Source: Paenibacillaceae bacterium GAS479
Lineage (GTDB): Bacteria > Bacillota > Bacilli > Paenibacillales > Paenibacillaceae
Direction of reading: 5' to 3'
Assembly: GCA_900105225.1 (NCBI GenBank)
Contig: LT629764.1
Span: 4,546,501-4,610,500, forward strand
Length of the DNA stretch: 64,000 bases
The translations under genes and the position numbers were made by a program. Shown piece by piece: positions 51,698 through 60,663 of the stretch. Position 1 is the first letter of the stretch; the number at the start of each line of letters is the position of its first letter. The notes under the pieces are model-generated. The model had not been told where the DNA came from and made no database searches. It was given only the letters and a program-made list of their open reading frames with translations.

Positions 51698-52045
51698 TTA
51701 GTCAGCGAGCTTTTGTTTCAGCTCGGCAAGCTTTTGCTTCGCAGCGCTTAGGATCGGCTGCGGAACAGCGGATTCATAATCCAACCCGTGAGGGAAGGTT
51801 GCACGGCCAATGTACACATGCTCAATCGCGAGCACGGCGGCGGGGTTTTCCAGCTTGCCTTCAACGGCGCGAGCATTCATGCGCAGGAAGTACTCTTGGC
51901 CCGTGCTGTTGTCGACAAATTTCAAGTCATATGTAGCGCGGTAATATTCCCACTGCCAGCGGATGAACCCGAGGCTTTCCGCGCTCCCATCGAGATGAGC
52001 CAGATCGCTCTTCATTCCGTCAAGGCCGGTGTTTTCAATAATCAT
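51698..52045 (-). CDS. YugN family protein
   Basis: 115 residues, the family's normal size. MIIENTGLDGMKSDLAHLDG, SLGFIRWQWEYYRATYDLKF, YFLRMNARAVEGKLENPAAV and ATFPHGLDYESAVPQPIL match the YugN pattern. The function is unknown; the fold is alpha/beta. GAGGAGG lies before the ATG at 52045; the frame farther upstream is not supported. ftsW lies directly downstream (14 bases between the stop region and the next start), which suggests one transcript. Confidence 0.88.
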   Translation of the reverse strand: MIIENTGLDGMKSDLAHLDGSAESLGFIRWQWEYYRATYDLKFVDNSTGQEYFLRMNARAVEGKLENPAAVLAIEHVYIGRATFPHGLDYESAVPQPILSAAKQKLAELKQKLAD

Positions 52046-52266
52046 GAATATCCTCCTCAGCAGCTTGGCAAAGACTGTACACACTTTCATATTAGTATGT
52101 TTCCATGGCCAGCGCAAGGCCTGCAAACCCTGGAGAAGGCTCGCTGCGGGGTGTCATGCGGGTCGGTGGGAGCGCTCGTGAGGTTCGAGCTTTTTTTGCC
52201 AATCGTCTATCTAGCCTCCCTGCGCTTCTGGTAAACTACTCCGTAAGAGGCAAGGAGGAGATCATA

Positions 52267-53466
52267 GTGGACAAGCAAACACGCATGGAGGCCATGCTAA
52301 CGATGGACCGCCTGATGCCAAGTATGGTCGCAAATCGCCGCCATCTGCACCGCCATCCCGAGCTCAGCTTCCATGAAAAAGAAACATCGAGCTGGATCGT
52401 AAGCAAGCTGGCGGAGCTAGGATGTGTTGATGTTCGCACAGAGGTAGGAGGACATGGCGTCGTGGCCGAACTAAAGGGTTCCGAGCCAGGCCCGGTCGTC
52501 GCGCTGCGCGCGGATATGGACGCATTGCCGATCCAGGAGGAAAAGGAATCGGAGTACCGATCCACCGTACCGGGAGTTATGCATGCCTGCGGCCATGATG
52601 CTCATACGGCTTCCCTGCTTGGCATCGCGGCTTATTACCAGTCGCTCCAAGGGAGGTTCAAAGGCACTCGCCGCTTGCTGTTCCAACCGGCGGAGGAGTT
52701 GACGCCGGGCGGAGCGCTGCCGATGATCAAAGACGGTGCGCTTGACGGGGCAGATGCCATATATGGCGTGCATCTGTGGAGTCCGGTGCCGGCCGGTCAA
52801 GTGAGCATACGTGGAGGCGCCTTCATGGCAGGAGTGGATGAATTCACGATCGACATTATCGGCAGAGGCGGACATGGTGGCATGCCGCAGGATACTGCAG
52901 ATGCGATTGTAGCAGGCTCAGCTCTCGTACAAGCCTTGCACACCGTCGTCAGCCGCAATGTAAGCCCGCTGGATACAGCTGTGCTTACGATAGGCTCATT
53001 TCAAGCTGGAGAGGCGAGCAATATTATCGCCGGGCATTGCCGACTCAAAGGGACGGTCCGTTCCTTTGACCTTCGTGTTCGCGATCGTGTTCGCAGCCGG
53101 ATCGAGGAGCTAGTACGGGGCATCTGTGCCGGATTCGGGACCGAGGGCAGGTTGAATTATCGGGAAGGTTATCCGCCGGTAATCAACGATGCCGCAGAAG
53201 CTGAGCGATGTCGGAGTGCAGCCGTTGATCTATTCGGTCCGGAGGCGGTGGGCGAGTCGGAGCTAATTACCGCAGGAGAAGATTTTGCCTATTATTTGGA
53301 GCGAATTCCGGGCTGTTTCCTGTTCGTAGGAGCCGGCAACCCGGAGCTGGACGCTATTTATCCCCATCACCATCCGAGATTCGATCTTGATGAGAGTTCC
53401 ATGCATCAATCGGCGCTGCTGCTTATTGGCTGTGCGGAGCGCTTCGTATCCGACTGGTCCGAATGA
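52267..53466 (+). CDS. M20 family amidohydrolase
   Basis: 399 residues, M20D type (hippurate/N-acyl-amino acid/IAA-amino acid hydrolases). Motifs: NRRHLHRHPELSFHEKETS, ALRADMDALPIQEE, MHACGHDAHTASLLG (metal Cys/His/Asp), FQPAEELTPGGALPMI (catalytic Glu pair), GRGGHGGMPQDTADAIVAGS, and the closing GEDFAYYLERIPGCFLFVGA. It releases an acyl group from amino acids or peptides in the cytoplasm. GTG start with AAGGAGG. No terminator found directly after; the CBS gene follows. Confidence 0.93.
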   Translation: MDKQTRMEAMLTMDRLMPSMVANRRHLHRHPELSFHEKETSSWIVSKLAELGCVDVRTEVGGHGVVAELKGSEPGPVVALRADMDALPIQEEKESEYRSTVPGVMHACGHDAHTASLLGIAAYYQSLQGRFKGTRRLLFQPAEELTPGGALPMIKDGALDGADAIYGVHLWSPVPAGQVSIRGGAFMAGVDEFTIDIIGRGGHGGMPQDTADAIVAGSALVQALHTVVSRNVSPLDTAVLTIGSFQAGEASNIIAGHCRLKGTVRSFDLRVRDRVRSRIEELVRGICAGFGTEGRLNYREGYPPVINDAAEAERCRSAAVDLFGPEAVGESELITAGEDFAYYLERIPGCFLFVGAGNPELDAIYPHHHPRFDLDESSMHQSALLLIGCAERFVSDWSE

Positions 53467-53573
53467 GACCGCCGAATCGGTGCATTCTATAGACAGTATG
53501 TCATGCATGTCATGTCGCGACCGTGTGGCAGCGATGTACAGCCGAGGCCGATTCAGGAAAGGATGCGAAGGAA

Positions 53574-54017
53574 TTGTCCAGAACTGTAGGAGATTTAATG
53601 ACTCGCACTTGTTACACCGCAACACTGAAAGACAATGTATATGAGCTTGCTGTATTGATGAAGGAGCACGGAATCGGATTTGTCCCTATCGTTGAAGGAG
53701 ATGGGCTGATTGGAGTGGTGACCGACCGCGATCTTGTTCTACGCGGTTATGGGGCCAAACATCCCGGTTCGACGGCGGTACGCGAGGTGATGACTTCGAA
53801 CCCGATAACGGTGGGCCCTGACGTTGATGCAGAAGAAGCGGCCGAACTGATGGCTTCTCACCAAATTAGGCGGCTGGCTGTCGTGGACGGAGACGGAAGA
53901 TTGGCAGGTGTGCTGTCAATCGGCGATCTGGCCGTGACCGGCCGCTATCGTCAAGAAGCCGGAGAAGCGCTCGGCGAAATTTCCGAGTCATCCAATGGAG
54001 CGGCGCTTTACCATTAA
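53574..54017 (+). CDS. CBS-pair protein (YhcV-like)
   Basis: About 147 residues, two CBS motifs and nothing else. Motif 1: VGDLMTRTCYTATLKDNVYE, IGFVPIVEGDGLIGVVTDRD. Motif 2: VREVMTSNPITVGPDVDAEE, IRRLAVVDGDGRLAGVLSIG. CBS pairs sense adenosine ligands (AMP, ATP, c-di-AMP, NAD). It is shorter than AcuB and lacks the ACT domain, so it is not acuB. TTG start at 53574 with AAAGGATG 8 bases upstream; an ATG at 53598 would cut the first strand. Terminator at 54040. Confidence 0.88.
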   Translation: MSRTVGDLMTRTCYTATLKDNVYELAVLMKEHGIGFVPIVEGDGLIGVVTDRDLVLRGYGAKHPGSTAVREVMTSNPITVGPDVDAEEAAELMASHQIRRLAVVDGDGRLAGVLSIGDLAVTGRYRQEAGEALGEISESSNGAALYH

Positions 54018-54039
54018 CCTGTTATTGCGTTGCAATTCT

Positions 54040-54072
54040 AGCTCCGTGCCGCAGGTCGGCATGGAGCTTTTT
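54040..54072 (+). terminator. terminator of the CBS-pair gene
   Basis: AGCTCCGTGCCG-CAGGT-CGGCATGGAGCT then TTTT. Confidence 0.8.
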
Positions 54073-54228
54073 GTACATGCCCAGCGTGTCGCGGCAGCAA
54101 TCCATGATAAAGTGGTTTGTACGGAACGTGTGAGGTAGTGTTAGATGAGCTGATTTCCGCCATGGGCGGATCGCCCGCGCACAATGGATGAATGAATGCA
54201 AAGCCTGCCGGGCGCAAGGCAGGTGTGC

Positions 54229-54273
54229 TTGACATACAAGCGAATGAAACATAGGATAGAATGATCATTCTAT
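54229..54273 (+). promoter_or_regulatory. TetR promoter with overlapping 18-bp palindromic operator
   Basis: TTGACA (54229), 17 bases, TAGGAT (54252-54257). The perfect palindrome ATAGAATGATCATTCTAT (54256-54273) starts inside the -10 and ends 23 bases before the start codon, as expected for a self-repressing TetR gene. The half site GAATGA recalls FadR-type boxes. Confidence 0.75.
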
Positions 54274-54296
54274 TCCAGAGGAAAGGAGGAGCCGGA

Positions 54297-54893
54297 ATGT
54301 TTGAAGCTTATAATAAGGCGCAGCGTGCAGTGCTGGAAACGACGCTGCGCATCATTATCCGTAAGGAGCTGCAAGCGACTTCGATGGCACTCATTGCCAA
54401 AGAGTCGCAAGTCTCGACGGGGAACATTTATCATTATTTTAAAAGTAAGGAAGAGATCGTCAACGAGCTGTACCGCGCCATTGTAGCATTCAATGGAGAG
54501 CATGTCTCGGAAGCCTTCTCCCAAGGCCGCACCATCCGCGAAAAGTTTGAGCTGGCGTGGGGGAAGGTGATCGAGCTTAGTCGAAATCATCCCGAAGGCT
54601 TTCAATTCATCGAGCAATATACGTTTTCTCCTTATATCCGCGATGATGTCAAAGAGGCCGTTTATGGGGGAGGCTGGTGCGAGCCGATGAACCGTTTGTA
54701 TGTGGAGGCAATCGAGCAAAAGCTGTTCAAGCCGATGGACCCAAGACTGATGGTTCAGATGCATCACGGCTCCTTCGTATACTTGATCAAAGCCAACCTG
54801 CATTGCAATTACGAGTTGACTTCCGAAATGATCAGCGAGGCTATCGCCTCATGCTGGGATGCGGTTCGGACGGATGAATCCGCCGCTGACTAA
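54297..54893 (+). CDS. TetR/AcrR family regulator
   Basis: 198 residues. The N-terminal HTH domain shows LETTLRIIIRKELQATSMAL, IAKESQVSTGNIYHYFKSKE, EIVNELYRAIVAFN. The ligand domain is helical (FELAWGKVIELSRNHPEGFQ, FIEQYTFSPYIRDDVKEAVY). It closely fits regulators in which the ligand domain senses acyl-CoA or drugs. AAAGGAGG lies before the ATG. The palindrome in its promoter points to autorepression. No efflux or acyl-CoA gene is adjacent, so the target genes are elsewhere or it controls only itself and the downstream helicase genes. Confidence 0.92.
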   Translation: MFEAYNKAQRAVLETTLRIIIRKELQATSMALIAKESQVSTGNIYHYFKSKEEIVNELYRAIVAFNGEHVSEAFSQGRTIREKFELAWGKVIELSRNHPEGFQFIEQYTFSPYIRDDVKEAVYGGGWCEPMNRLYVEAIEQKLFKPMDPRLMVQMHHGSFVYLIKANLHCNYELTSEMISEAIASCWDAVRTDESAAD

Positions 54894-54932
54894 GAGATGC
54901 AGGATACAAGAGGATGAATCCACCGCTGGTTA
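54872..54932 (+). repeat. direct repeat covering the TetR stop codon
   Basis: GGATGAATCCGCCGCTGACTAA (with the stop) recurs 40 bases later as GGATGAATCCACCGCTGGTTAA. This is a short tandem duplication of the gene's 3' end. Confidence 0.75.
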
Positions 54933-54967
54933 AACATGTTAGACCTGAGCGGGGAATTCCCTTTAGT

Positions 54968-55234
54968 TAAAAGAAACTGGACCCAAGCGGTCCGGTTTCT
55001 TTTTTATTTTGTACAGAATGAATGCTATCGATCTAAAAGAAATGAATACGGAGTCGATTATTAGAGGCGTTAACGTCTCATCTCCATCCAACCTGAGTGA
55101 AATACCGTGATACAGCCAGTTTGATTAGTGGAATAGAACAGGATCAGCTATGCCGATGGCGGTCGTGAAGGGATAAAACCTCCCAAAACTGCCCCATACT
55201 GAAAGAAATCACCATCCTTCAGGAGGGCAGCCAT
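54968..55234 (+). terminator. terminator, then about 230 bases without a gene
   Basis: The hairpin AAAGAAACTGGACC-CAAGC-GGTCCGGTTTCTTT with T-run ends at about 55007. From there to 55234 there is an inverted repeat GAGGCGTTAACGTCTC near 55064 and a ribosome site AGGAGGG before the helicase gene; nothing else seen. Confidence 0.6.
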
Positions 55235-56935
55235 ATGCTGAAACGAAAAAATGGTCCGCTTATCGTCCAAGCAGACGGCACTGTGCTGCTAGATGATGCT
55301 CATCCGGCGGCTGAGGAGGCGAGGGCAGAACTGAGCCGCTTTGCAGAGCTAGTAAAGCGCCCCGGTACAATGCATCTATACCGGATCAGTCCGCTGTCCG
55401 TATGGAATGCAGCTTCGCTTGGGATGTCGGCTGAAGATATGCTGCATGTGCTTCGCCACAATGGGCGTTATGCCCTCCCCGCGGAAGCGGCTGAACGATT
55501 GCAGCAGTGGATGGAACGCTGCGGCGGTTTGGAGCTGCTGCAAGCAGATGGCGGCGACCTGCTGCTGGCTGGAGACGAGCGTCGACTGGCAGAGCTGCCG
55601 CATGACTGGCTGCTTTCGCTTGGCGCGACAAAGAATAACCTAGGCTGGTCTGTGCCGGCTGATCGGCGCGGTGAGCTAAAGCGCGAGTTGGTTCGATTAG
55701 GCATGCCGGTGCTGGACAAGGCGGGATACAGAGAAGGAGAAACGCTGAGCGTAGAGCTTCGGACAGAGCTAAAGGGCGGCCGCCCTTTCCGGCTTCGCGA
55801 TTATCAGCAGGAAGCTGTGGAACGCTTTTGCAGACAGGGGGGCCAAGGTGGTAGCGGAGTAATTGTGCTGCCTTGTGGAGCCGGGAAAACCCTTGTTGGC
55901 GCGGCTGCGCTCGCCCGGCTTGGCTGCGCCGCTCTTGTGCTGACTTCCGGTTCGACCTCGGTGCGGCAATGGAAGCGGGAATTGCTGGACAAAACGACGA
56001 TTAGCGAGAGCGACATCGGTGAATACACAGGAGATTTGAAGCAGATTAGACCGGTTACGATCGCTTCCTATCAGATTTTGGCCCAGGGCAAAGTCAATGC
56101 TCGAAAAAACAATGCGGGTGACCATATGGGACTGTTCAACAGCCGGGACTGGGGATTGATCATCTATGATGAGGTGCATTTGCTGCCCGCCCCTGTTTTT
56201 CGTCTCACGGCTGAGCTCCAAGCGACGCGCCGCTTAGGGCTGACTGCTACCCTTGTGAGAGAAGATGGGCGTGCGGAGGATGTGTTCTCGCTGATCGGGC
56301 CCAAGCTATACGAGCTTCCTTGGAGAGACCTTGAGCGTCAAGGGTGGATTGCTAGTGTGAGCTGCCTGGAACTGAGGGTTCCACTTTGCGGCTCCGTTGT
56401 TGAAGCGTATGAGGGAGCGGATTTGAAAACGAGGCTGCGATTGGCGGCGGAGAACCCAGCCAAAGCGGAGGCGGTTAGAGATGTACTCGATCGGCATCCT
56501 GGCAGGCAGGCGCTTGTGATCGGTCATTATTTGGATCAGCTCCGCTCTCTGGGTGCGGAGCTCGAAGCTCCGGTGTTATGCGGCAGCACACCTGCCGAAG
56601 AGCGCGAGGAGCTGTTTCGCCGTTTTAACAGCGGTGAGCTGCCGCTGCTTGTTGTATCGCGTGTGGCTAACTTCGCGGTTGATCTGCCGTCGGCGTCGCT
56701 CGCGGTGCAGGTATCGGGCACTTTCGGCTCCCGTCAGGAGGAAGCCCAGCGGATCGGTCGTTTGCTGCGACCGAAGCCGGGCGACAACACCGCATTTTTT
56801 TATACGGTGGTGACGTCCGGGACGAAAGAGACGGAGTTTGCCCTAAAGCGGCAACTGTTCATGGTTGAGCAGGGTTACCAGTACGAGCATGCCGAAGCGG
56901 CTGGCTTCCAACGGAACAAGGAGGAAGGGGCATGA
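55235..56935 (+). CDS. XPB-type DNA repair helicase
   Basis: 566 residues, a superfamily 2 3'-5' helicase of the bacterial XPB type. An N-terminal domain (about 1-180) similar to the XPB damage-recognition part (LYRISPLSVWNAASLGMSAE) precedes the motor: Q-like RLRDYQQEAVERF, Walker A LPCGAGKT (212-219), DEVH box (312-315), LGLTATLVREDGR, VIGHYLDQL, STPAEEREELFRRF and QEEAQRIGRLLRP. The Bacillus model strain lacks it; actinobacteria have it beside a partner protein, as here. It overlaps the partner gene by 4 bases. AGGAGGG before the ATG. Confidence 0.92.
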   Translation: MLKRKNGPLIVQADGTVLLDDAHPAAEEARAELSRFAELVKRPGTMHLYRISPLSVWNAASLGMSAEDMLHVLRHNGRYALPAEAAERLQQWMERCGGLELLQADGGDLLLAGDERRLAELPHDWLLSLGATKNNLGWSVPADRRGELKRELVRLGMPVLDKAGYREGETLSVELRTELKGGRPFRLRDYQQEAVERFCRQGGQGGSGVIVLPCGAGKTLVGAAALARLGCAALVLTSGSTSVRQWKRELLDKTTISESDIGEYTGDLKQIRPVTIASYQILAQGKVNARKNNAGDHMGLFNSRDWGLIIYDEVHLLPAPVFRLTAELQATRRLGLTATLVREDGRAEDVFSLIGPKLYELPWRDLERQGWIASVSCLELRVPLCGSVVEAYEGADLKTRLRLAAENPAKAEAVRDVLDRHPGRQALVIGHYLDQLRSLGAELEAPVLCGSTPAEEREELFRRFNSGELPLLVVSRVANFAVDLPSASLAVQVSGTFGSRQEEAQRIGRLLRPKPGDNTAFFYTVVTSGTKETEFALKRQLFMVEQGYQYEHAEAAGFQRNKEEGA

Positions 56936-58971
56936 GCACTAACCGTCCATGGGAACGTAGTCGCCCGGCTCCTGTTCAATTGCCAGCACAAGAGCAGGAA
57001 ACATGGAGTGCCGAGCCGATCGTCAAAGGTCGCAGCTCCATTAATTTGCCAGTTCAAGGACAGGAAACATTTATCGCTGAGCCGGTTGGCAAAGGACGGA
57101 GCTCTGTTCCAAGCGGGCCTGGCAGCGACGAGCTGTCTTCGGCGGGGCTATATTTGTTACGCATGCTGCTGCATGGCTTTGGGCTTGGTGGTGCGGAGGA
57201 ACGGCGGCTGCTGGAGGCGGCCACAGACAGCGGAGCTTGGTCCAAGCTGGAAACGGAGCTGGCGCTGATTGAGTTATGGCGTGCCGGAGCTGTCGAGCTG
57301 CGTACTCGCTTTTGGGGCGAAAAGGTCGTTCATATTCCAGATTGTAACTATCGAGCATGGCTGGATGCTGTATTTCCTGCAAAACTGGATCCTTCTCCAG
57401 CGGATGATTCCGGTATCCGGCAGTTACCAGGGGGCAGCAGCTCGAGACTGCTGTCGCGTGTGTTGTTGGGGATAATGGCTCAGCTCGCCCGAAGCGGCCC
57501 GCAGCTGACTGTTAAAGGTCAATTGCGGCGTAAAATGGCCACCGAGCTGGAAACAGAGCTCCGGCTGCCGCAGGAAGGGCTGCAACTGTTGTGGATTGCC
57601 CCGGCCTGGACGCTTGATTATCCGCCGGCAACGGCCATAGCGCTCGACTGGTTGGTGAGCGAGGGATTTTTGGTAGAGGCGGAAGGCGGCTGGGGGCTCG
57701 ATTGGCCACAGCTTGTTGCTTGGATCGAGCTTCCTTTGCTGAAGCGCGAGCGAGGTCTAATGCGTTGGCTGACGGGCAGGGCATTGTGCAAAGGGCCTTT
57801 GGAGGCCGCCTGTGCATCCGTCACGGCTTTGCTGCAGCCAGATTGCTGGTATAGCCTGGAAGCGCTTGAGTCGGCTGTTCAAGAGCGCAGCGGTTCTGCC
57901 GAGCAAGTAGCGATTCGAAGCTGGCTGGAGCTGTTGAGAAGCTGCGGCTGGGGTGAATTTGGCGAGGATAGCGAGGGAAGCCAAGTTTTTCAACTGCTGC
58001 TCGGACATGACGAACCTGCATCAACAGAAGCTGGTGAAGCCAATGAAACCGTCGAGCCTGGCGAAGAGATGGAAGCGATTTGGGAGATCGCAATTGCCCA
58101 ATCTCTTGCAGAGGCTAGTGAAGTTATAGATGAAGAGGAACCGCTTTTGCTCCAACTGGACGGGGAAATATGGGCCGGATCATGGACGGCGTATCGCTCG
58201 TTATGGCTGCTTGAACTGATTGCCGAAAGAGGAGAGCTGCGCGAGCTCACCTCTTATCGCTTGACCGCCAGATCGTTGGCCAGACTTGGCCTTGTCCAGG
58301 GATCTGGAGGAATTATCCGGGAGCTGCTAGAGCAGGCTTGCGGCTGTAAACTGCCGACTGCTGTGAGCGCTGCGCTGGAGGAGTGGCTGCCAACTGCGAC
58401 GATTGGCGCTCATTCCGAGGAAAGCTGCGAGGCGGAGAGCGGCTTGCTTATTTCGCAGAAGCAGCCACTTTCGCAGAAGCAGCCACCTATTATCCCTGCT
58501 GTCGAAACGGAAAGAGATCGATTCTGGTCCGCCTGCCACAAACTTGCGTCTCCAACGACTGGGCTTGTCCATTCCGGAGCGGCTGCCGGCCGGGGCATGT
58601 TAAGGACGGCCAAAAGCCAAGTGATTGACCCGTTCGGATTGGAAATGCTCACATCCGTAGCGCCTGTCTCCCCGCTTGAAGCGGGGGCAGCTGAGCTTGG
58701 AAAACTCCCAGCGGCATGGACCAGCTCGGCAAGGAGTTATCACGGCTCCACCTCCCGCCAGCTGATTGAAAGTGCCGTCAATCTGGGACTGCCAGTTGAG
58801 CTGGGCACTGGTAAACTGCGTAAGTTGTTCGTACCTACCGAGTTGCACCGCGAAGAGGGGGCTCGGTGGTCGGCGACGGGATTTTACCGTTGTGAGCTAA
58901 CAGATGACCGTATTCCCGGTGAGCTCAATTCTGCTTCTTCGGAGCCGATTAGGCTAATAGTGCCCCATTGA
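56932..58971 (+). CDS. helicase-associated protein, XPB partner
   Basis: 679 residues, acidic and Leu/Trp-rich. The first 60 residues hold two imperfect 23-residue repeats (LPAQEQETWSAEPIVKGRSS, then LPVQGQETFIAEPVGKGRSS). Middle: SAGLYLLRMLLHGFGLGG and long helical segments of winged-helix type (ELALIELWRAGAVELRTRFW). The C-terminal part (IDPFGLEMLTSVAPVSPL, YHGSTSRQLIESAVNLGLP, VPTELHREEGARWSATGFYR) corresponds to the XPB/Ssl2-like partner domain found with actinobacterial XPB. Probably a regulatory or DNA-binding subunit. A 4-base overlap with the helicase gene indicates coupled translation. Confidence 0.75.
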   Translation: MSTNRPWERSRPAPVQLPAQEQETWSAEPIVKGRSSINLPVQGQETFIAEPVGKGRSSVPSGPGSDELSSAGLYLLRMLLHGFGLGGAEERRLLEAATDSGAWSKLETELALIELWRAGAVELRTRFWGEKVVHIPDCNYRAWLDAVFPAKLDPSPADDSGIRQLPGGSSSRLLSRVLLGIMAQLARSGPQLTVKGQLRRKMATELETELRLPQEGLQLLWIAPAWTLDYPPATAIALDWLVSEGFLVEAEGGWGLDWPQLVAWIELPLLKRERGLMRWLTGRALCKGPLEAACASVTALLQPDCWYSLEALESAVQERSGSAEQVAIRSWLELLRSCGWGEFGEDSEGSQVFQLLLGHDEPASTEAGEANETVEPGEEMEAIWEIAIAQSLAEASEVIDEEEPLLLQLDGEIWAGSWTAYRSLWLLELIAERGELRELTSYRLTARSLARLGLVQGSGGIIRELLEQACGCKLPTAVSAALEEWLPTATIGAHSEESCEAESGLLISQKQPLSQKQPPIIPAVETERDRFWSACHKLASPTTGLVHSGAAAGRGMLRTAKSQVIDPFGLEMLTSVAPVSPLEAGAAELGKLPAAWTSSARSYHGSTSRQLIESAVNLGLPVELGTGKLRKLFVPTELHREEGARWSATGFYRCELTDDRIPGELNSASSEPIRLIVPH

Positions 58972-59080
58972 GGCAGCCGAATTCTGCCATTGGAAGCGAG
59001 ACTTCGTTCTATCCGTCCGCCCTGCGGGTATGCTATGATATGCTGTAAGCGGCAGCTGCTGCGGAAAGGAGTGATTGCGG

Positions 59081-59542
59081 ATGCAGGAGCTTCAAACGTT
59101 GGAGCCCGCCCCGCTAGACATGGCGCCATTGGTGCTTTGCGCCTATGAACTTGGCGACTCGATCAATCAGTCGGCGCTCGTAGCCGATTACTTATATTGG
59201 AAGGACCGCGCGGAAAATGATCCGGAGGCTCTTCGGCTGAAGGTGGTTTACGCCAAGGCGAAGGAACTGTTCGATGAATGCCAGCGATTCGGACGCTTCC
59301 ATCCGGACTATAACGCCGCCAAGGATGCGATCAAGAAGGTAGAGAACGAGATGACTGAGGTAGAGAGCATCCGGCGCTACAAGGAAACAGAGGCGGAGCT
59401 GGACACTCTCCTATATGAGGTTTCCTTGATGATTGCGGAGTCGGTGTCCGAGACAATCAAGGTACCGAGCAATAATCCGTTGCCGACTGGTGGCTGCGGG
59501 AGCGGCGGTTCTTGTAGTTGTGGGAGCGGTGGCTGCGGCTAA
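59081..59542 (+). CDS. ylbF: YlbF (RicF) regulator
   Basis: 153 residues. The helical YlbF/YmcA domain (SALVADYLYWKDRAENDPEA, VVYAKAKELFDECQRFGRFH, NAAKDAIKKVENEMTEVESI) is followed by a Gly/Cys tail (GGCGSGGSCSCGSGGCG), typical of RicF. In Bacillus YlbF, YmcA and YaaT form the Ric complex, bind iron-sulfur clusters through such cysteines, promote sporulation, competence and biofilm formation and direct RNase Y processing. AAAGGAG lies before the ATG at 59081. ylbG follows after 53 bases, as in Bacillus. Confidence 0.93.
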   Translation: MQELQTLEPAPLDMAPLVLCAYELGDSINQSALVADYLYWKDRAENDPEALRLKVVYAKAKELFDECQRFGRFHPDYNAAKDAIKKVENEMTEVESIRRYKETEAELDTLLYEVSLMIAESVSETIKVPSNNPLPTGGCGSGGSCSCGSGGCG

Positions 59543-59595
59543 TATTGCCGACAGTTTAGGCCTTTTTACATTATTCAGGGCGGGTGAGAGTAAAA

Positions 59596-59862
59596 ATGTT
59601 TCCTGAACAGCGCAAGGGACATATTGTTTGGGTGAATGATATCAAGGCGGCACGTAACTTGGAGAAGTACGGGAATGTGCATTTTATTTCCCGCCGACTC
59701 CATTACGCCGTCATTTATCTAGATGTTGACCGTGAGGAGGAATCTCTCCGCAACATTCAGCGACTTCCTTACGTCAAGAAGATCGAGAGATCGCTTCGGA
59801 GCGAGATCAAGACGGAGTACACGAAGGAATCTGAGGACAAGACCCGCTTTTACAGCATGTAA
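59596..59862 (+). CDS. ylbG: YlbG family protein (UPF0298)
   Basis: 88 residues. GHIVWVNDIKAARNLEKYGN, VHFISRRLHYAVIYLDVDRE and LPYVKKIERSLRSEI match YlbG. The function is unknown; the gene accompanies ylbF in many Bacillales. The ATG at 59596 gives the standard MF start and has GGTGA 8 bases upstream; the GTG at 59584 is less likely. Terminator at 59886. Confidence 0.92.
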   Translation: MFPEQRKGHIVWVNDIKAARNLEKYGNVHFISRRLHYAVIYLDVDREEESLRNIQRLPYVKKIERSLRSEIKTEYTKESEDKTRFYSM

Positions 59863-59885
59863 GACCGTCTATCGATTCTTCCGCA

Positions 59886-59923
59886 AGCCTTCGACTTTCC
59901 TATATGGAAAGAGAAGGCTTTTT
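59886..59923 (+). terminator. terminator of ylbF-ylbG
   Basis: AGCCTTCGACTTTCC-TATAT-GGAAAGAGAAGGCT then TTTTC. Confidence 0.85.
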
Positions 59924-60060
59924 CTTCGTTCCTCATAATCCAAAATGTTACAATAATGGGGAGACCTTATTTTATATTTGAAATTGGAAATAGTCATGGT
60001 AGAATAAACCTAATTCATATATAGATATAAAGGCCTGCTTCCCAAGAAGGAGTGGACAAG

Positions 60061-60498
60061 GTGAAGGATCGAACGACGGAGCGCTGGAGTACCTATGAGA
60101 CGTTTCATGTGCAGCTGGGAGATAAACGGGTTGCTGACATTATTATTACCAACCACGCCAGGGAGCGCTGGACAGACCGAGTGGAGAGCCAGAAAACCGG
60201 CTATGAGGATATTGCGGACTATGTTTGGCAATGCCTTAAGCAGGGACGCATCGAGTCGTACTATCGGAATGAGGAGGACGTATACCTCATCGACGACGAC
60301 TTGGTATTTGTGGCTGAATTCACGGATTCGGAGAAGGATTTTGATCTATCCGGCATCCCGCTGCATAAGATGATTGTCGTCACTTTTCTAGGACGTATGT
60401 CGGAAACGATCGAATTAAGGGACTTAAAGTCCTACTATTCATGGCTTCGGCATTCTAGAAGAATGACACTCATAAAAAACAGTCGAAAGAGAAAATAA
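60061..60498 (+). CDS. hypothetical protein with DUF4258-like His motif
   Basis: 145 residues from a GTG start with AAGGAG 8 bases upstream. The segment VADIIITNHARERWTDRVES resembles the helix of DUF4258/BrnT-like small proteins (HxxxRxxxR). Strands VYLIDDDLVFVAEFTDSEKD and KMIVVTFLGRMSETIELRD complete a compact alpha/beta fold. The C-tail is strongly basic (RRMTLIKNSRKRK). No antitoxin partner is adjacent, so a toxin role is not supported. Function unknown. Confidence 0.7.
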   Translation: MKDRTTERWSTYETFHVQLGDKRVADIIITNHARERWTDRVESQKTGYEDIADYVWQCLKQGRIESYYRNEEDVYLIDDDLVFVAEFTDSEKDFDLSGIPLHKMIVVTFLGRMSETIELRDLKSYYSWLRHSRRMTLIKNSRKRK

Positions 60499-60545
60499 TG
60501 GATGAGAATTGAATTTCTTGTCAAAATAATGGATTTAAATAGGAG

Positions 60546-60585
60546 AACAAGTCTGCGATCCCCCATCGCCAGGCTTGTTTAATTG
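60546..60585 (+). terminator. weak terminator-like hairpin
   Basis: AACAAG-CTG-GAT ... ATC-CAG-CTTGTT (imperfect stem) followed by AATTGTTTTTT. Confidence 0.5.
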
Positions 60586-60663
60586 TTTTTTGTGCCTGTT
60601 TATCCGGCATGCCTTATTGATGGGATTTACGGTATAATGGTCGCAAAAGAGGAGGCGAATGCG

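Noticed and set aside
53574-54017. acuB of the acetoin/acetyl-CoA synthetase group
   Set aside because: It has two CBS motifs but is far too short for AcuB, lacks the ACT domain, and lies 16 kb from acuC-acuA.
60061-60498. BrnT-type toxin
   Set aside because: The HxxxRxxxR segment is suggestive, but the protein is too long and no antitoxin gene adjoins it.
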